This document shows positions 7,392 through 17,700 of a stretch of DNA of 64,000 nucleotides, piece after piece. The notes beneath the pieces are model-generated. The model worked only from the letters and a program-made list of their open reading frames with translations. It was not told where the DNA came from and did no database searches. The stretch comes from Phytoactinopolyspora halophila. Lineage in GTDB: Bacteria; Actinomycetota; Actinomycetes; Jiangellales; Jiangellaceae. The DNA is taken from NCBI RefSeq assembly GCF_003287285.1, contig NZ_QMIG01000014.1, positions 1-64,000 on the forward strand, in the 5' to 3' direction. Each line of letters starts with the position of its first letter. Position 1 is the first letter of the stretch. Both the position numbers and the translations under genes were made by a program.

Positions 7392-10289
7392 TCACGCGTC
7401 CGCCAAGAGCTTGCGCACGTCGGTGACATTGGCGGCACCCAACGAGTCGAAGATCCGCAGCGCCTCACGCCAGTACGAGGCAGCGATGGCCCGGTTGCCG
7501 AGCAGGGCCGCGGCATGTCCCAGCTCCACGAGGGCCTCCGCCTCCACGTGCGGATGGTGACTCGTCCGTGCGATCTGCACGGCCCGAGCCGCCGGGTCAC
7601 TGCCGTCGTCAGCGAAGTGGTTGAGCGTCGCAGCCTTGCTGACCAGTGCATATGCGTGCATGTAAGGAGAGTCCAGGGCCGCCCCGACGTCAGCGGCGCG
7701 CTCGTATGCCGCGAGCGCCGCCTCCCGATTGCCGGCTGCCCGATGCAGCTGGCCCCACCTGAGCGCCAGGTAATGGGCAAGGCGGGACGTCGAATCGAGC
7801 GGAGCAAGCGAGTGCGCCCGTGTCAGGCACCGCTCGGCGTCATCGAGGCGTCCCAGATTGACGTACACGCTGGCCAGATTCTGCAAACATGCTGTCCGGC
7901 TACGGGCCGACAGCGCATCCGCGGACTCGATGCACGTCGTGAGCAACTGCGCGGCCGTGTCGTAGCGCCCGGACAGCAGGTGCCAGATCGCCATGTTGTT
8001 GAGCACGGCCATCTCGCGTCCACGATCGCCGAGCTCGCGCCAGATCGCACGGGCCCGCTCGGCAGCATCGAATGCTTCCTCGAACCGGTTCTGCTTGCCC
8101 AGCGAACCGGCGAGGTTCTGCCATGCGACACCAACAGCGGGAAGGCCGGACGGCAGCGGCACGTCAGCCGCCAGGACGGCACGCGGGGCCTCCCCGAACG
8201 TGCCGTTCAGACAGCACTCTTCGGCCACGATGTCAGCCAGCATCATGACGGCGGCCGCCTCGTCGACCGGCATCTCGTGACGTCCGGCCAGACCGTGTGC
8301 GGCCAGCAGGGTGATCGTCTCGAATCGCGGGTGCAGCCATTCGTGCACGGCCCGTTGATCCGTGAACTCCCGGATCGTCACTGATTCACCGGAATCGACG
8401 ATCGCTTCCAGCACGTCCCGCTCCGAACGCAAGCATCTCTTGGCGCTCAGCAGGTTCGCACCGACGTGCCGCAGCAGCCGCGTCGCCGGAGGAACCAGCT
8501 CACCGGGCCCGGCATTGTCGTGCATGTACTGACCAACGAGATCGTGCCACCGATACGTCTCCGGATCGATGGATTCCAGCAGCCGGAGGTCACACAGCCG
8601 TTCGAGGCTATCTCGCGCCGCCGGAGCCGGAACGTTCCACACGGCTGCCGCCATGTCCGCATCCAGCGTGGTCCCGGGAACGGCGGCCAGGAGGCGAAAC
8701 CGCCCAGCGATCTCGGGCTCCATGCTGCGGTACGTGACGTCGAGCACGCCCCGCACGCTCATGTCGTCAAGGGTGAGCACGTCCAAGACGTTGCGAGTAT
8801 CGAGCTGGCGGGCAAGCTCGGCAACCGGCCATCTCGGCCGGCTGACGAGCCGGCCGCCGGCAATACGCAGGGCAAGGGGCGAACCGCCACACGCTCGGAG
8901 CACGGTCTCCGTTGCCCCTGGCTCCGGCTCCAGCCGGCTCTCACCCACGATCGCATCCAGCAGCTCGCGCGCTTCGGGATCCGGAAGCTCGGCGAGGTCC
9001 ACTCGCAGACTCGCCGCGGTACCCAGGAGTCGTGGCCTGCTGGTCACGATGACGCCACAGCCCGCACCAGCCGGGAACAGGGGCGCCACCTGTGCCGAAG
9101 ATTGGGCGTTGTCTAGCACGAGCAGCAGACGGCGGGTGGCACACATCGACCGGAACAGGTTTGAGCGTTCGTCTTGGGAGGAGGGGATAGCCGGGTCGCT
9201 GAGCCCGAGCGCCCGCAGAAAGCCCGCCAGCACGTCATGCGGGGTGGCCGGGTCGCTGACGCCACGCAGATCCGCGAACAGCTGACCGTCCGGATAGCTT
9301 TCCCGCACGCGGTGCGCCGCCCGCAGCGCCAGGGCGGTCTTCCCGGTACCACCGGCTCCCGAAACGATCACGCGGTGGCACGCGACGTCGGTTCCGGCCA
9401 GCAGTGCCGTCATCTCTTCCAACACGGCCGTCCGGTCGACGAAATCCGGCGTGTCGGGAGGAAGCTGCGCCGGACGTGGAACGCCGGGTCCCGATCCCTC
9501 GCCAGAAGCGGCGGTTGGGTGCAGACTCGGGTCCGCGGTCAACATTCGCTGGTGTAGCTCGGTCAACTCCGCGCCGGGATCGATCCCCAGGTCCGTACGT
9601 AACACGCCGACGAGTTCGTGGAACGTGGCCAGCGCCTCGCCTTGCCGCCCCTGGGCGTAAAGGGCACGCATCAGCTGCCCCCAGAGCCGCTCGCGCCACG
9701 GATGGTCGGCGATCAGGCGCTTCACCGAGCTCACGAACTCCTCGTCCGCCCGATCCAGCTCCAGACACAGCTCGTTGGCACGTTCGGATGCACCGAGCAG
9801 CTCTTCCAGCAACGCTGGACCGTGGTCCTCTGACAAGGCGTCAGGGGACAGTCCACTCAGGGGAGGACCGTGCCAGAGAAGGAGGGCCGAGCGAAGCCGC
9901 TCGAGCCGCTGATCCGGTTCGACGGCTTCCCCGGATGCCGAATCCACGATCGAACGGAACCGGCACAGATCTATCGCCTCCGGCGACAGATCCAGAATCA
10001 GACCGTCACCCGACGTGTGGACCACATCGCTGCCCAAGGCCGACCGTAACCGTGCCGCATACGTCTGGATGGTTCGGCGCGGACTCGCGGGCGGCGCCAC
10101 CGGCCACAAGTAGCGCCGCAAGCCGGACTGGGTGACGACAACCCCTGGATTCAGCGCCAGAGTCGCCAGCAGGACGAGAGGGCGCCCGGTGGGCACCGCG
10201 ACCCGTTCACCGTGACGCCACACCCCGACCGGGCCCAGGAGCCGGATCTCCGGCCCGGAGTTGCCGTCACCGCTGCTTGCTGAACACAT
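7392..10289 (-). CDS. AfsR/SARP-type transcriptional regulator with NB-ARC and TPR
   Basis: 965 residues. Order of domains: OmpR-type winged helix (about 14-100), bacterial transcriptional activator domain (about 105-250), NB-ARC ATPase with P-loop GAGGTGKT (311-318) and a LLLVLDNAQ Walker B strand, then a TPR-rich C-terminal third. This is the architecture of large Streptomyces antibiotic regulatory proteins such as AfsR, which activate secondary metabolism or stress genes from direct-repeat heptamers. It converges on the ebo-type operon (47-base gap) and is divergent from the beta-helix gene. A heptamer direct repeat with 11-base period lies just upstream. Its target could be itself, the beta-helix gene or the ebo-type operon; the sequence does not decide. 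Confidence 0.88.
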   Translation of the reverse strand: MCSASSGDGNSGPEIRLLGPVGVWRHGERVAVPTGRPLVLLATLALNPGVVVTQSGLRRYLWPVAPPASPRRTIQTYAARLRSALGSDVVHTSGDGLILDLSPEAIDLCRFRSIVDSASGEAVEPDQRLERLRSALLLWHGPPLSGLSPDALSEDHGPALLEELLGASERANELCLELDRADEEFVSSVKRLIADHPWRERLWGQLMRALYAQGRQGEALATFHELVGVLRTDLGIDPGAELTELHQRMLTADPSLHPTAASGEGSGPGVPRPAQLPPDTPDFVDRTAVLEEMTALLAGTDVACHRVIVSGAGGTGKTALALRAAHRVRESYPDGQLFADLRGVSDPATPHDVLAGFLRALGLSDPAIPSSQDERSNLFRSMCATRRLLLVLDNAQSSAQVAPLFPAGAGCGVIVTSRPRLLGTAASLRVDLAELPDPEARELLDAIVGESRLEPEPGATETVLRACGGSPLALRIAGGRLVSRPRWPVAELARQLDTRNVLDVLTLDDMSVRGVLDVTYRSMEPEIAGRFRLLAAVPGTTLDADMAAAVWNVPAPAARDSLERLCDLRLLESIDPETYRWHDLVGQYMHDNAGPGELVPPATRLLRHVGANLLSAKRCLRSERDVLEAIVDSGESVTIREFTDQRAVHEWLHPRFETITLLAAHGLAGRHEMPVDEAAAVMMLADIVAEECCLNGTFGEAPRAVLAADVPLPSGLPAVGVAWQNLAGSLGKQNRFEEAFDAAERARAIWRELGDRGREMAVLNNMAIWHLLSGRYDTAAQLLTTCIESADALSARSRTACLQNLASVYVNLGRLDDAERCLTRAHSLAPLDSTSRLAHYLALRWGQLHRAAGNREAALAAYERAADVGAALDSPYMHAYALVSKAATLNHFADDGSDPAARAVQIARTSHHPHVEAEALVELGHAAALLGNRAIAASYWREALRIFDSLGAANVTDVRKLLADA

Positions 10290-10340
10290 CTATCGCAGGA
10301 TAACCGGTGCCGGAGACCGCTGACGTGCCGCCGTGTCCTC

Positions 10341-10358
10341 GTGAAGCACATGTGAAAC
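10341..10358. promoter_or_regulatory. Direct-repeat heptamers with 11-base period, possible SARP box
   Basis: GTGAAGC (10341-10347) and GTGAAAC (10352-10358) start exactly 11 bases apart, one helical turn, in the divergent region between the SARP gene and the beta-helix gene. SARP and PhoP winged-helix proteins bind such heptamers; on the other strand the units read GCTTCAC and GTTTCAC. Only two units are seen, so chance is possible. Confidence 0.4.
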
Positions 10359-10445
10359 ACCCCCGCTGATAGCGTCGCGGTGGCCATACAAGCTCACGTC
10401 GATCAGCGATACGCTGCTCGACCTCCTGTCCCGAGGAAACTCGCC

Positions 10446-12518
10446 GTGACATATACCCGTACATTGACCAAGCTCGGCCTGGTGGCGGCGATGTCCGCCG
10501 GCGGCACGCTGCTCGCCGTGCCCGCGCAAGCCGAGGACACGACCTATTACATCGACAATCGACCCGAATCGAACTGCTCGAACGACGGCCCCGGCACTTC
10601 GCAAGACGAACCGTGGTGTGATTTCACGCTGGCGAACGATCACGACTTCGAGCCGGGCGATTCCATCCTGCTCGCCCGCGGAGCCGAATGGGACCAGGAA
10701 CTCTATCTCAACGAGGCGGGAGAGCCGGGCGCGCCGATCACGATCAGCGCGTACGGTGACGGGGCCCGCCCCAAGATCATACGGAACGGGGAACCTGCGG
10801 AACGTGGCGTGGTGCTGCGCAATCCGTCGCACGTTCGCGTCTCGCACCTGGAAATCGGTGACGCTGTCGTTGGTGTCCTGAACTACTTCGACAGCCTCGA
10901 TCACGAAGGGCTGGTCTTCGACAACCTCTACATTCACGGCATCACGGGAGTGAAGTGGCCTGGCAGTGACGAGGAGCCCGACGTCGGGGCATTCTGCGAG
11001 GCGAACTACGGCATGAGCGCCTCTGCGGCGATCTCCTTCACCGCCCCACCCACGCATTTCACCGCCGACGACACGATGGCAAGGGACATCGTGCTACGTA
11101 ACCTCGACCTGCACGAGAGTGAGGACGGCGTCAGCTTCGACTTCTGTAACGGTCAGGCCGGCGAAGGGACCGACGGGAACAACCTCGTCAAGGGCGTCAC
11201 CATCCAGGACGTCAACGCCGTCGACATCTTCGACGAGGCGTTCCGGCTGGTCAATCTTCGGCATGCCACCGTCATGAACAGCCACGTCGTGCGAGCGGGC
11301 AACGAGCCCGTGGCCACCGGCAAGGCAGCCGTGTTCGTCGGCCGCACGCGCGACGTGACCATTGTCAACTCGATCGTCCGCGACGTCCCGGACACCAACT
11401 CGCCCGACCAGACAGCGATCGACTACGAGGTCGCGAACGACCAGGTAGACGTCAAGAATTCGTTCCTTACCGGCAACGCCGGCCCCGGAATCGAGCTGCT
11501 GGCCCTGGCGGGGAGGTCCTGGGATCACAGTGAGGACCACGAGATCAGCGGAAACATGTTCCTGAACAACTCCGTGGCCCGCAAGGACCCGTACCTCGGA
11601 GGCATCAACCAGCACGGCAACGGCGGCCCTGACTACGAAGTCGTGCCCTCGGGTGTCATCCGTGACAACCTCCACCTCGAGCCCACCGGGTTCCTCAGGA
11701 CCGCAGAAGGCGGCTCGTTCGACAGGTTCACGGTGGAGAACAACCGGGAGTTCGACAGCTCCGATCACGCCTTTTATGCCAGCGCGGACTTCGGCGCCGA
11801 GCCGGCGCGCGGTTGGTCCTACGAGGCCAGCTCGAACGGCGACGACTGGGCCGCGCTGGAGTGGCAGGAGAGCACTCGGCGCTACACCGACGGGGAGAAC
11901 GAGGTCGACAAGTTCTGGCAGAGTCCGGCTGGCGCCGCCACGGTCGCTCGCACGTGGACGGTGCCGGAGACCTCGTTCGTGACGATTCGCAGCCGGGCGC
12001 TCCCGCAATCGACCGGAAACGGGGACGCGACCATCCGGATCACCCGGAATGGTCATACCGTCTGGGGCCCGGAGACCGTTCCGACGGACGGTTTCGAGGG
12101 CGTCGTGGCCAACCTGGACGACCTTCACGTCGGTGAAGGCGACCAGTTGCGGTTCGAGGTGGACGGTGCCGGCGACGAGGGTGCAGCCACGAGCTGGACC
12201 CCGGCGATCACGTACACGCCGACCGACCAACCACCGCCTCCGGTGCCGACCGAGACTCCGGAACCCACCGAGACTCCAGAGCCCACGGAAACCCCGGAAC
12301 CCACGGAAACCCCGGAACCCACCGAGACGCCCGAGCCGACCGAGACGCCGGACCCGACTGACGAACCAGACGAGGACGACGAGGGCAGCGGCGAGGATGA
12401 CGACGAGGACCTGCCCGACACCGGTGTGCCCGCAGCACTCCTGGCCGCTGGTGCGATCGCGGCCCTGGGCGGCGGCGGCGTTGTCAGCGCGATCTCCCGG
12501 CGACGCACCGAGGGCTGA
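10446..12518 (+). CDS. Secreted right-handed beta-helix protein with LPDTG cell-wall anchor
   Basis: 690 residues. An N-terminal signal peptide (charged MTYTRTLTK, hydrophobic core, cleavage after AQA near residue 32) leads into a pectate-lyase-like right-handed beta-helix. The helix is marked by repeated VxNSxVxxV-type turns and is followed by a beta-rich domain. Then come a TETPEP repeat linker, an acidic stretch, the sortase motif LPDTG, a hydrophobic segment and RRR. It should be anchored to peptidoglycan, possibly binding or cleaving polysaccharide; no catalytic residues were identified with confidence. The GTG start at 10446 has GAGGAAA at 10433-10439; the earlier in-frame GTG at 10380 would put 22 extra residues before the signal. 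A strong terminator follows. Confidence 0.82.
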   Translation: MTYTRTLTKLGLVAAMSAGGTLLAVPAQAEDTTYYIDNRPESNCSNDGPGTSQDEPWCDFTLANDHDFEPGDSILLARGAEWDQELYLNEAGEPGAPITISAYGDGARPKIIRNGEPAERGVVLRNPSHVRVSHLEIGDAVVGVLNYFDSLDHEGLVFDNLYIHGITGVKWPGSDEEPDVGAFCEANYGMSASAAISFTAPPTHFTADDTMARDIVLRNLDLHESEDGVSFDFCNGQAGEGTDGNNLVKGVTIQDVNAVDIFDEAFRLVNLRHATVMNSHVVRAGNEPVATGKAAVFVGRTRDVTIVNSIVRDVPDTNSPDQTAIDYEVANDQVDVKNSFLTGNAGPGIELLALAGRSWDHSEDHEISGNMFLNNSVARKDPYLGGINQHGNGGPDYEVVPSGVIRDNLHLEPTGFLRTAEGGSFDRFTVENNREFDSSDHAFYASADFGAEPARGWSYEASSNGDDWAALEWQESTRRYTDGENEVDKFWQSPAGAATVARTWTVPETSFVTIRSRALPQSTGNGDATIRITRNGHTVWGPETVPTDGFEGVVANLDDLHVGEGDQLRFEVDGAGDEGAATSWTPAITYTPTDQPPPPVPTETPEPTETPEPTETPEPTETPEPTETPEPTETPDPTDEPDEDDEGSGEDDDEDLPDTGVPAALLAAGAIAALGGGGVVSAISRRRTEG
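12249..12358 (+). repeat. Coding tandem repeat (TETPEP units)
   Basis: About six 18-base units encode Thr-Glu-Thr-Pro-Glu-Pro with synonymous variation, ending in TETPDP. It forms a stiff Pro/Glu wall-spanning linker before LPDTG. Unit number is likely to vary between strains by slippage. Confidence 0.9.
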
Positions 12519-12546
12519 CCCGCCCGCACGGTGAGTGACCACGAGA

Positions 12547-12590
12547 GACCGACGGTGCCGAGGGATCCCTCGGCACCGTCGGTCTTTTCT
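12547..12590 (+). terminator. Strong rho-independent terminator
   Basis: Perfect 17-base arms (12547-12563 and 12568-12584) with a GATC loop, followed by TTTT at 12585-12588. It lies 29 bases after the beta-helix stop and isolates it from the convergent methyltransferase gene. Confidence 0.9.
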
Positions 12591-12634
12591 GACTCAACGC
12601 CGCACGGTCTATCGGCAGCTCTCGGCGGCATTGG

Positions 12635-13458
12635 CTACGGGCCGGTGCCAGCCTCGCCGGGCTCCGATGGTTTGCGGCCCCAAGCTTGCATCAGCAGCGG
12701 GTGAATGACGAACGTATCCGGATGGTCGAGGTGCTCTGCCAGCTCTTCCGTCAACCGATCCAGCCGCTCGGCGGTGATCATACCGAGTGACATGAGGTGC
12801 TCCCGGACGATGCCCACCAAGTCGATCAGCAGGGTCTGATAGGGATGCGTGTGGTCCCACACATAGGCGTGCGCGTCGCACCCCACCTCCTCCAAGCCCG
12901 CCTGGCGCAGCAGGGCCGGCAGCTTGCGGCCGACCAGGAGGTCGATGCTGGTGATCCGGGACAGCAACGACACCAGCTCGGACCAGGCCGGATGCTCGGG
13001 TTCGCACAGCCACGACATGCAGTCGACGTCCTGTACGCACACCGATCCTCCAGGACGGGCCAGGCGCACCATCTCCGCCACGATGTCGGCCGGTTGCGAG
13101 GTATGCACAAGCACCAGGCGCCCGTGCACCACGTCGAAATTGCTGGACGGTAGCCCAGTGGCCTGACCCGTGCCTTCCACCAACCGCACGTGCGCGAGGC
13201 CACGGGCGTTCAAGCTCGCTCGCGCCCATTCCAGCATCGTCGGCTCGCGGTCGAGGCCGACGACCGTACCGGACGGCCCGACCCGCTGATCGAGGATGTC
13301 CAATACGCCAACGGTCCGCAACCGATGTCGATCGCCTCGAAACCGGGCTTGATGCCCACCCGGTCCAGCAGCGCCTCCGCGGCGTCTCGGTGCAGCTCGG
13401 ACTGCTTCAGCAGACGCCGGTGTTCCTGATCGCTGGCACCGAGCAGATATTCCTCCAT
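12635..13458 (-). pseudogene. SAM-dependent methyltransferase, split by a frameshift
   Basis: Two overlapping frames together spell one class I methyltransferase of about 274 residues. The 5' part, from ATG 13458, contains the SAM-binding motif start AIDIGCGP and then runs out of frame. The 3' part resumes as GVLDILDQRVGPSGTVVGLD, the normal continuation of motif I, and goes on to the stop at 12635. The switch lies near 13300-13325 and fits loss of one base in the GCGP region. A strong ribosome site (GGAGGA) precedes ATG 13458, so the gene looks recently functional. It could be a true pseudogene or a sequencing error. It sits 42 bases downstream of the O-methyltransferase in the same orientation, probably one operon. 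Confidence 0.78.
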
Positions 13459-13500
13459 ATCAGTTCCTCCTCCCCTCCCATGGAGAGTCCGACCCCGACA

Positions 13501-14535
13501 TCAGCGCCGCACCGTCTGGATCAGTCGGAGCTCGAGCGGTAACGTTCGCTGGCCGACGATCGTGAAGCCGGCCGATGCCAGCAGTTCGCGATACTGTTCC
13601 CACGTGCGCTCCCGCGCCCCCGGATTGCAGAGCAGCATGTGAAGGTCCCAGTACGAGGCCATGGTCAAGGACCCGTCTGACGGCAGCAGGCGCTCGATCA
13701 CGAGCAGTGTCTGGCCTCGTTCCATGACCGCAGCGCAGTTGCCAAGGAGGCGCGCGCAGGCAGCATCGTTCCAGTCGTGCAGGACGCGGCACAGCACGTA
13801 CGTGTCACCGGCGGAGGGGATCTGCTCGAACATGTCACCTCCGGCCAGCTCGCACCGATGCTCCTGCCCGGCCGCGACAAGCCGGCGCGCGGCCGCGGGC
13901 AAGACGGCCGGACGCTCGTACAGGATCCCGTAGGCGTGCGGAACGGAACGCAGAATCCGTTCGAGCAGCACACCGGAACCACCGCCGATGTCGACAACGA
14001 TGCTGGAGGACGTGAAGTCATACATCCGGGGAACGGCATCGAGGAAATGGCTTCCAGCTTCCATGGCACGCTCGAAAGTCCGGCTCAGTTCCGGGTGTTC
14101 GTCGAGGTACTCGAAGAACGGGCTTCCGAAGATCGCGGTGAACTGTTCGTCACCGGTGCGTACCGCGTCGGACAAGCGACCCCAAACGTCGTAGAAAGCT
14201 CCCCCGTAGATCAACGCCAGATCTCGCATCGAGCCCGGGACGTCGCTCCGGAGGAGCTCGCTCAGCGCGGTGTTCCGATAGCCCGACTCCTCGTCTCCGG
14301 CGAGGATCCCGACACCGACCAGGAACCGGAGCAGCCGATGCAGCGCCGCAGGGTCGGCACCGATATCCGTGGCCAGGACGCGGCTGTCCGCCGGTCCCGT
14401 CGACAGCCGATCGGGCAGGGCGAACTCCACGCATGTCGAGATCGCTTGGGTGACCCACGCACCGGTGAGGAAATCCAGCATGGTCCGCGCCGCGTGATCG
14501 TCGGGTCCGGGCGACGGCGGCCCTACGGATGCCAT
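13501..14535 (-). CDS. O-methyltransferase family 2 (acetylserotonin/hydroxyneurosporene type)
   Basis: 344 residues. An N-terminal dimerisation helix bundle (FLTGAWVTQAISTCVEFAL) precedes a SAM domain with motif VVDIGGGSGVLLE, and the catalytic His lies in CRVLHDWND, the family hallmark. Such enzymes O-methylate small aromatic or polyketide-like substrates in secondary metabolism. ATG 14535 is preferred over the upstream in-frame start because the family begins here and AGGAAGAG lies just upstream. Forms an apparent two-gene operon with the frameshifted methyltransferase. Substrate unknown; no polyketide or peptide synthase is present nearby. Confidence 0.85.
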   Translation of the reverse strand: MASVGPPSPGPDDHAARTMLDFLTGAWVTQAISTCVEFALPDRLSTGPADSRVLATDIGADPAALHRLLRFLVGVGILAGDEESGYRNTALSELLRSDVPGSMRDLALIYGGAFYDVWGRLSDAVRTGDEQFTAIFGSPFFEYLDEHPELSRTFERAMEAGSHFLDAVPRMYDFTSSSIVVDIGGGSGVLLERILRSVPHAYGILYERPAVLPAAARRLVAAGQEHRCELAGGDMFEQIPSAGDTYVLCRVLHDWNDAACARLLGNCAAVMERGQTLLVIERLLPSDGSLTMASYWDLHMLLCNPGARERTWEQYRELLASAGFTIVGQRTLPLELRLIQTVRR

Positions 14536-14765
14536 GACCCACTCTTCCTTTCGCCATCGGCGCGCACTCCTTCCGCAAGAGCACACGCCCGCGAGTAGCT
14601 CCGCCCCACATTCATGATCAAACAACACGTCAGCAGTGCTGTAAAGATCATTTGGCTATCTAATGTGACCTGTGGCTACGAAGAGTCACGACACCCCATG
14701 GTGCAGCTCGAGCAGGTCCTCGGCTAGGGTCTCACTTTCGTCGGACGGCCAGGCCGTCTCAAGGA
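14536..14765. other. Intergenic region, no recognisable gene
   Basis: About 230 bases between the hydantoinase stop and the O-methyltransferase start, both minus strand. It should hold the promoter for the methyltransferase pair. I see no clear -10/-35 pair, palindrome or RNA gene. Confidence 0.5.
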
Positions 14766-17700
14766 TCACGCCCGTGGCGGTGGCGTTCCATAGCCACCTC
14801 CTCCAGGAGTCTCGACGACGAGGACGTCTCCGGGACCGACGTCGGCCGAATCACTACCGGCCAGGGCCGTCACCGTGCCGTCGGCGTGCTCGACGTGGTT
14901 GCGACCGAGGGCTCCCGGCTCGCCTCCCGCCATCGCGTAAGGGGGCACGCGGCGGTGACCGCTCAGGGTACTCACGGTCATCGCTTCCCGGAATCGCAGC
15001 CGCCGCACGGCGCCGTCCCCACCTCGCCATCTACCGTCACCGCCGCTGCCGTCCCGGATGGCGAAGCTGTCAACGAAGACCGGAAAGCGCGACTCGAGCA
15101 CCTCGGGATCGGTCAGCCGGGAGTTGGTCATGTGGGTCTGCACCACTGGCACGCCATCGAAGCCCTCTCCGGCGCCCGACCCGGAGCCGACGGTCTCGTA
15201 GTACTGGTAGCGGTCATTGCCGAAGGTGACGTTGTTCATGGTGCCCGCCCCTTCGGCTTGCACGCCGAGGGCCGCATACAGCGCTCCGGTCACCGCCTGC
15301 GACGTCTCCACGTTGCCCGCCACGACGGCGGCCGGGTAGACGGGTGCGAGCATCGATCGTTCCGGTACGACGATTCGCAGCGGGCGCAGGCACCCATCGT
15401 TGAGCGGAATGTCGTCGGCGACGAGCGTGCGGAACACGTAGAGCACCGCCGCGGTGGCCACCGATGTGGGTGCGTTGAAGTTCGAGTCCAGCTGCGCCGA
15501 CGTGCCGGTGAAGTCGATCGTCGCCGATCGACGATCGCGATCCACGGTGACCGAGACGTCGATACGAGCTCCGTTGTCCATCTCGTAGACGTACGCGCCG
15601 TCGGTGAGGGCGTCGATCACCCGGCGCACCGCCTCTTCGGCGTTGTCCTGGACGTGACGCATGTACGCCTGCACCACGTCCAGGCCGAAATGCTCGATCA
15701 TGCGTCGCACTTCGGCCACGCCCTTCTCGTTGGCGGCGATCTGCGCCCGCAGGTCCGCCAGATTCGTCGCCGGGCTGCGGGAAGGATACGCGGCCTCGGT
15801 CAGCAACCGTATCGTCTCTGGTTCGCGGAACTGTCCAGCCTCGACGAGCAACCAGTTGTCGAACAGTACACCCTCCTCGTGAATGTCGCGGCTGAAGGCC
15901 GGCATGGATCCGGGAGTGAGACCACCGATCTCCGCGTGGTGTCCCCGCGAGGCGACGTAGAACAGGACGTGCTGACCGGCGTCGTCGAAGACCGGAGTGA
16001 TCACCGTGACATCGGGAAGGTGCGTGCCGCCGTGGTAGGGGTCGTTGACCGCATAGACGTCACCGGCCTTCATCGCCTCCGGCGTCCCGGGCGCGCGGCG
16101 CCGGATCACCTCCTGCACGCTCGAACCCATCGAACCCAGGTGGACCGGCATGTGGGGCGCATTCGCGATGAGATTGCCGTCGGGATCGAACAGGGCGCAC
16201 GAGAAGTCGAGCCGCTCCTTGATGTTCACCGATTGTGCCGTGGATTCCAAACGCGCGCCCATCTGCTCGGCGATGGACATGAAGAGGTTGTTGAATATTT
16301 CCAGCATGACCGGCTCGGCGCCCGTGCCGACGCGCGCGGTGCCGAGCCGGTCATGCACCCGCTCCACCAGAAGATGGCCGTGCGTGGTGGCACGCGCCCG
16401 CCAGCCGTCGTCGACGACGGTGGTGGCGTTGGCTTCGGCGACGATGGCCGGCCCATCGACGACATGGCCCGGCGCGAGCCGCTCGCGCCGGTACAGCGGC
16501 ACTTCCTGCCATTCGCCGGCGGTGTACAGCCGCACCACCTCGTCACGCGGTTCCGGCGATCCGGCACCGGCTGCGGGGCGTGGCGACTCCGGGGCGCGAG
16601 CAGCCGGCGCTTCCCCATCGTCCGGGCCGTCGCGCCCGTCCACGACCGCGAGCTCGGTGCTAAGGCCGACGGCCTCGACCGACAGTGCCTCGACGACGAG
16701 GGGCCGGTCCAGCACGAACGAGTACGTGCGACGGTAGCTCGTCTCGAACTCGGCGATCATGTCGTCGAGTTCACCGAGAGCGACAACGACGGCGGTGTCG
16801 GTGCCGTCGTAGCGCAGGTGTACCCGCCGGTGGATGCGGATTCGCCCGGCCGGCACCTCCTCGGCGAGCAGCTCGTCCCGGGCCGAGTTCGCCAGCGAGT
16901 CCGCGAGCGTGCCGAGACGTGGCACGAGATCGGGCTCCAGGTGGCGTTCCACCGACTGCTCGCGCATCGCCGTCGTGTCAGCAAGGCCGATACCCAGCGC
17001 GGAGAGCACGCCGGCCAGCGGCGGCACGAGGACCGTCCGGATGCCGAGTGAATCAGCGACCGCGCACGCGTGCTGGCCGCCGGCGCCACCGAAAGTCGTC
17101 AGGACGTATTCGGTGACGTCATGTCCTTTCTGCACCGAAATCTTCTTCACGGCATTGGCCATGTTCGCCACGGCGATCGCCAGGAAACCCGTAGCCAGGT
17201 CTTCCGGCGTGCGCTGAACACCGCTGTGCCGGCTGACCTCCCCGGCCAGCTCGGCAAAACGCTCGCGTACCGTAACCGCGTCCAGGGGCTGGTCATTCCC
17301 GGGGCCGAACACCGCGGGAAAGTGGTCCGGCTGGATCCGGCCGAGCATCACATTCGCGTCGGTGACGGTCAACGGGCCACCGTTGCGGTACGACGCCGGC
17401 CCGGGATGCGCACCGGCCGAGTCGGGACCGACCCGCAACCGGGACCCGTCGAAATGCAGGATCGATCCGCCACCGGCCGCCACGGTGTTGATATCCAGCA
17501 TCGGCGCGCGCAGCCGCACCCCGGCGACGTTGGTGTCGAACACGCGCTCGTACTCGCCCGCGTAATGGGACACGTCAGTGGAGGTGCCACCCATGTCGAA
17601 GCCGATGGCCTTGTCGAAGCCGGCGAGCTGCGACACGCGAGCCATGCCGACGATGCCGCCTGCCGGCCCGGAAAGGATCGCATCTTTGCCCCGGAACCGG

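Noticed and set aside
12249-12358. Regular 18-base repeats that could suggest a CRISPR or other array
   Set aside because: They are in-frame TETPEP codons in a wall linker, with no spacers.
12635-14535. The two methyltransferases as core of a secondary metabolite cluster
   Set aside because: No polyketide synthase, peptide synthetase, terpene cyclase or transporter is adjacent, so only an accessory or remnant role can be suggested.
14886-17051. Long plus-strand reading frame of about 720 codons
   Set aside because: It is the antisense of the hydantoinase gene, with no family resemblance and a composition typical of a complementary frame in high-GC DNA.
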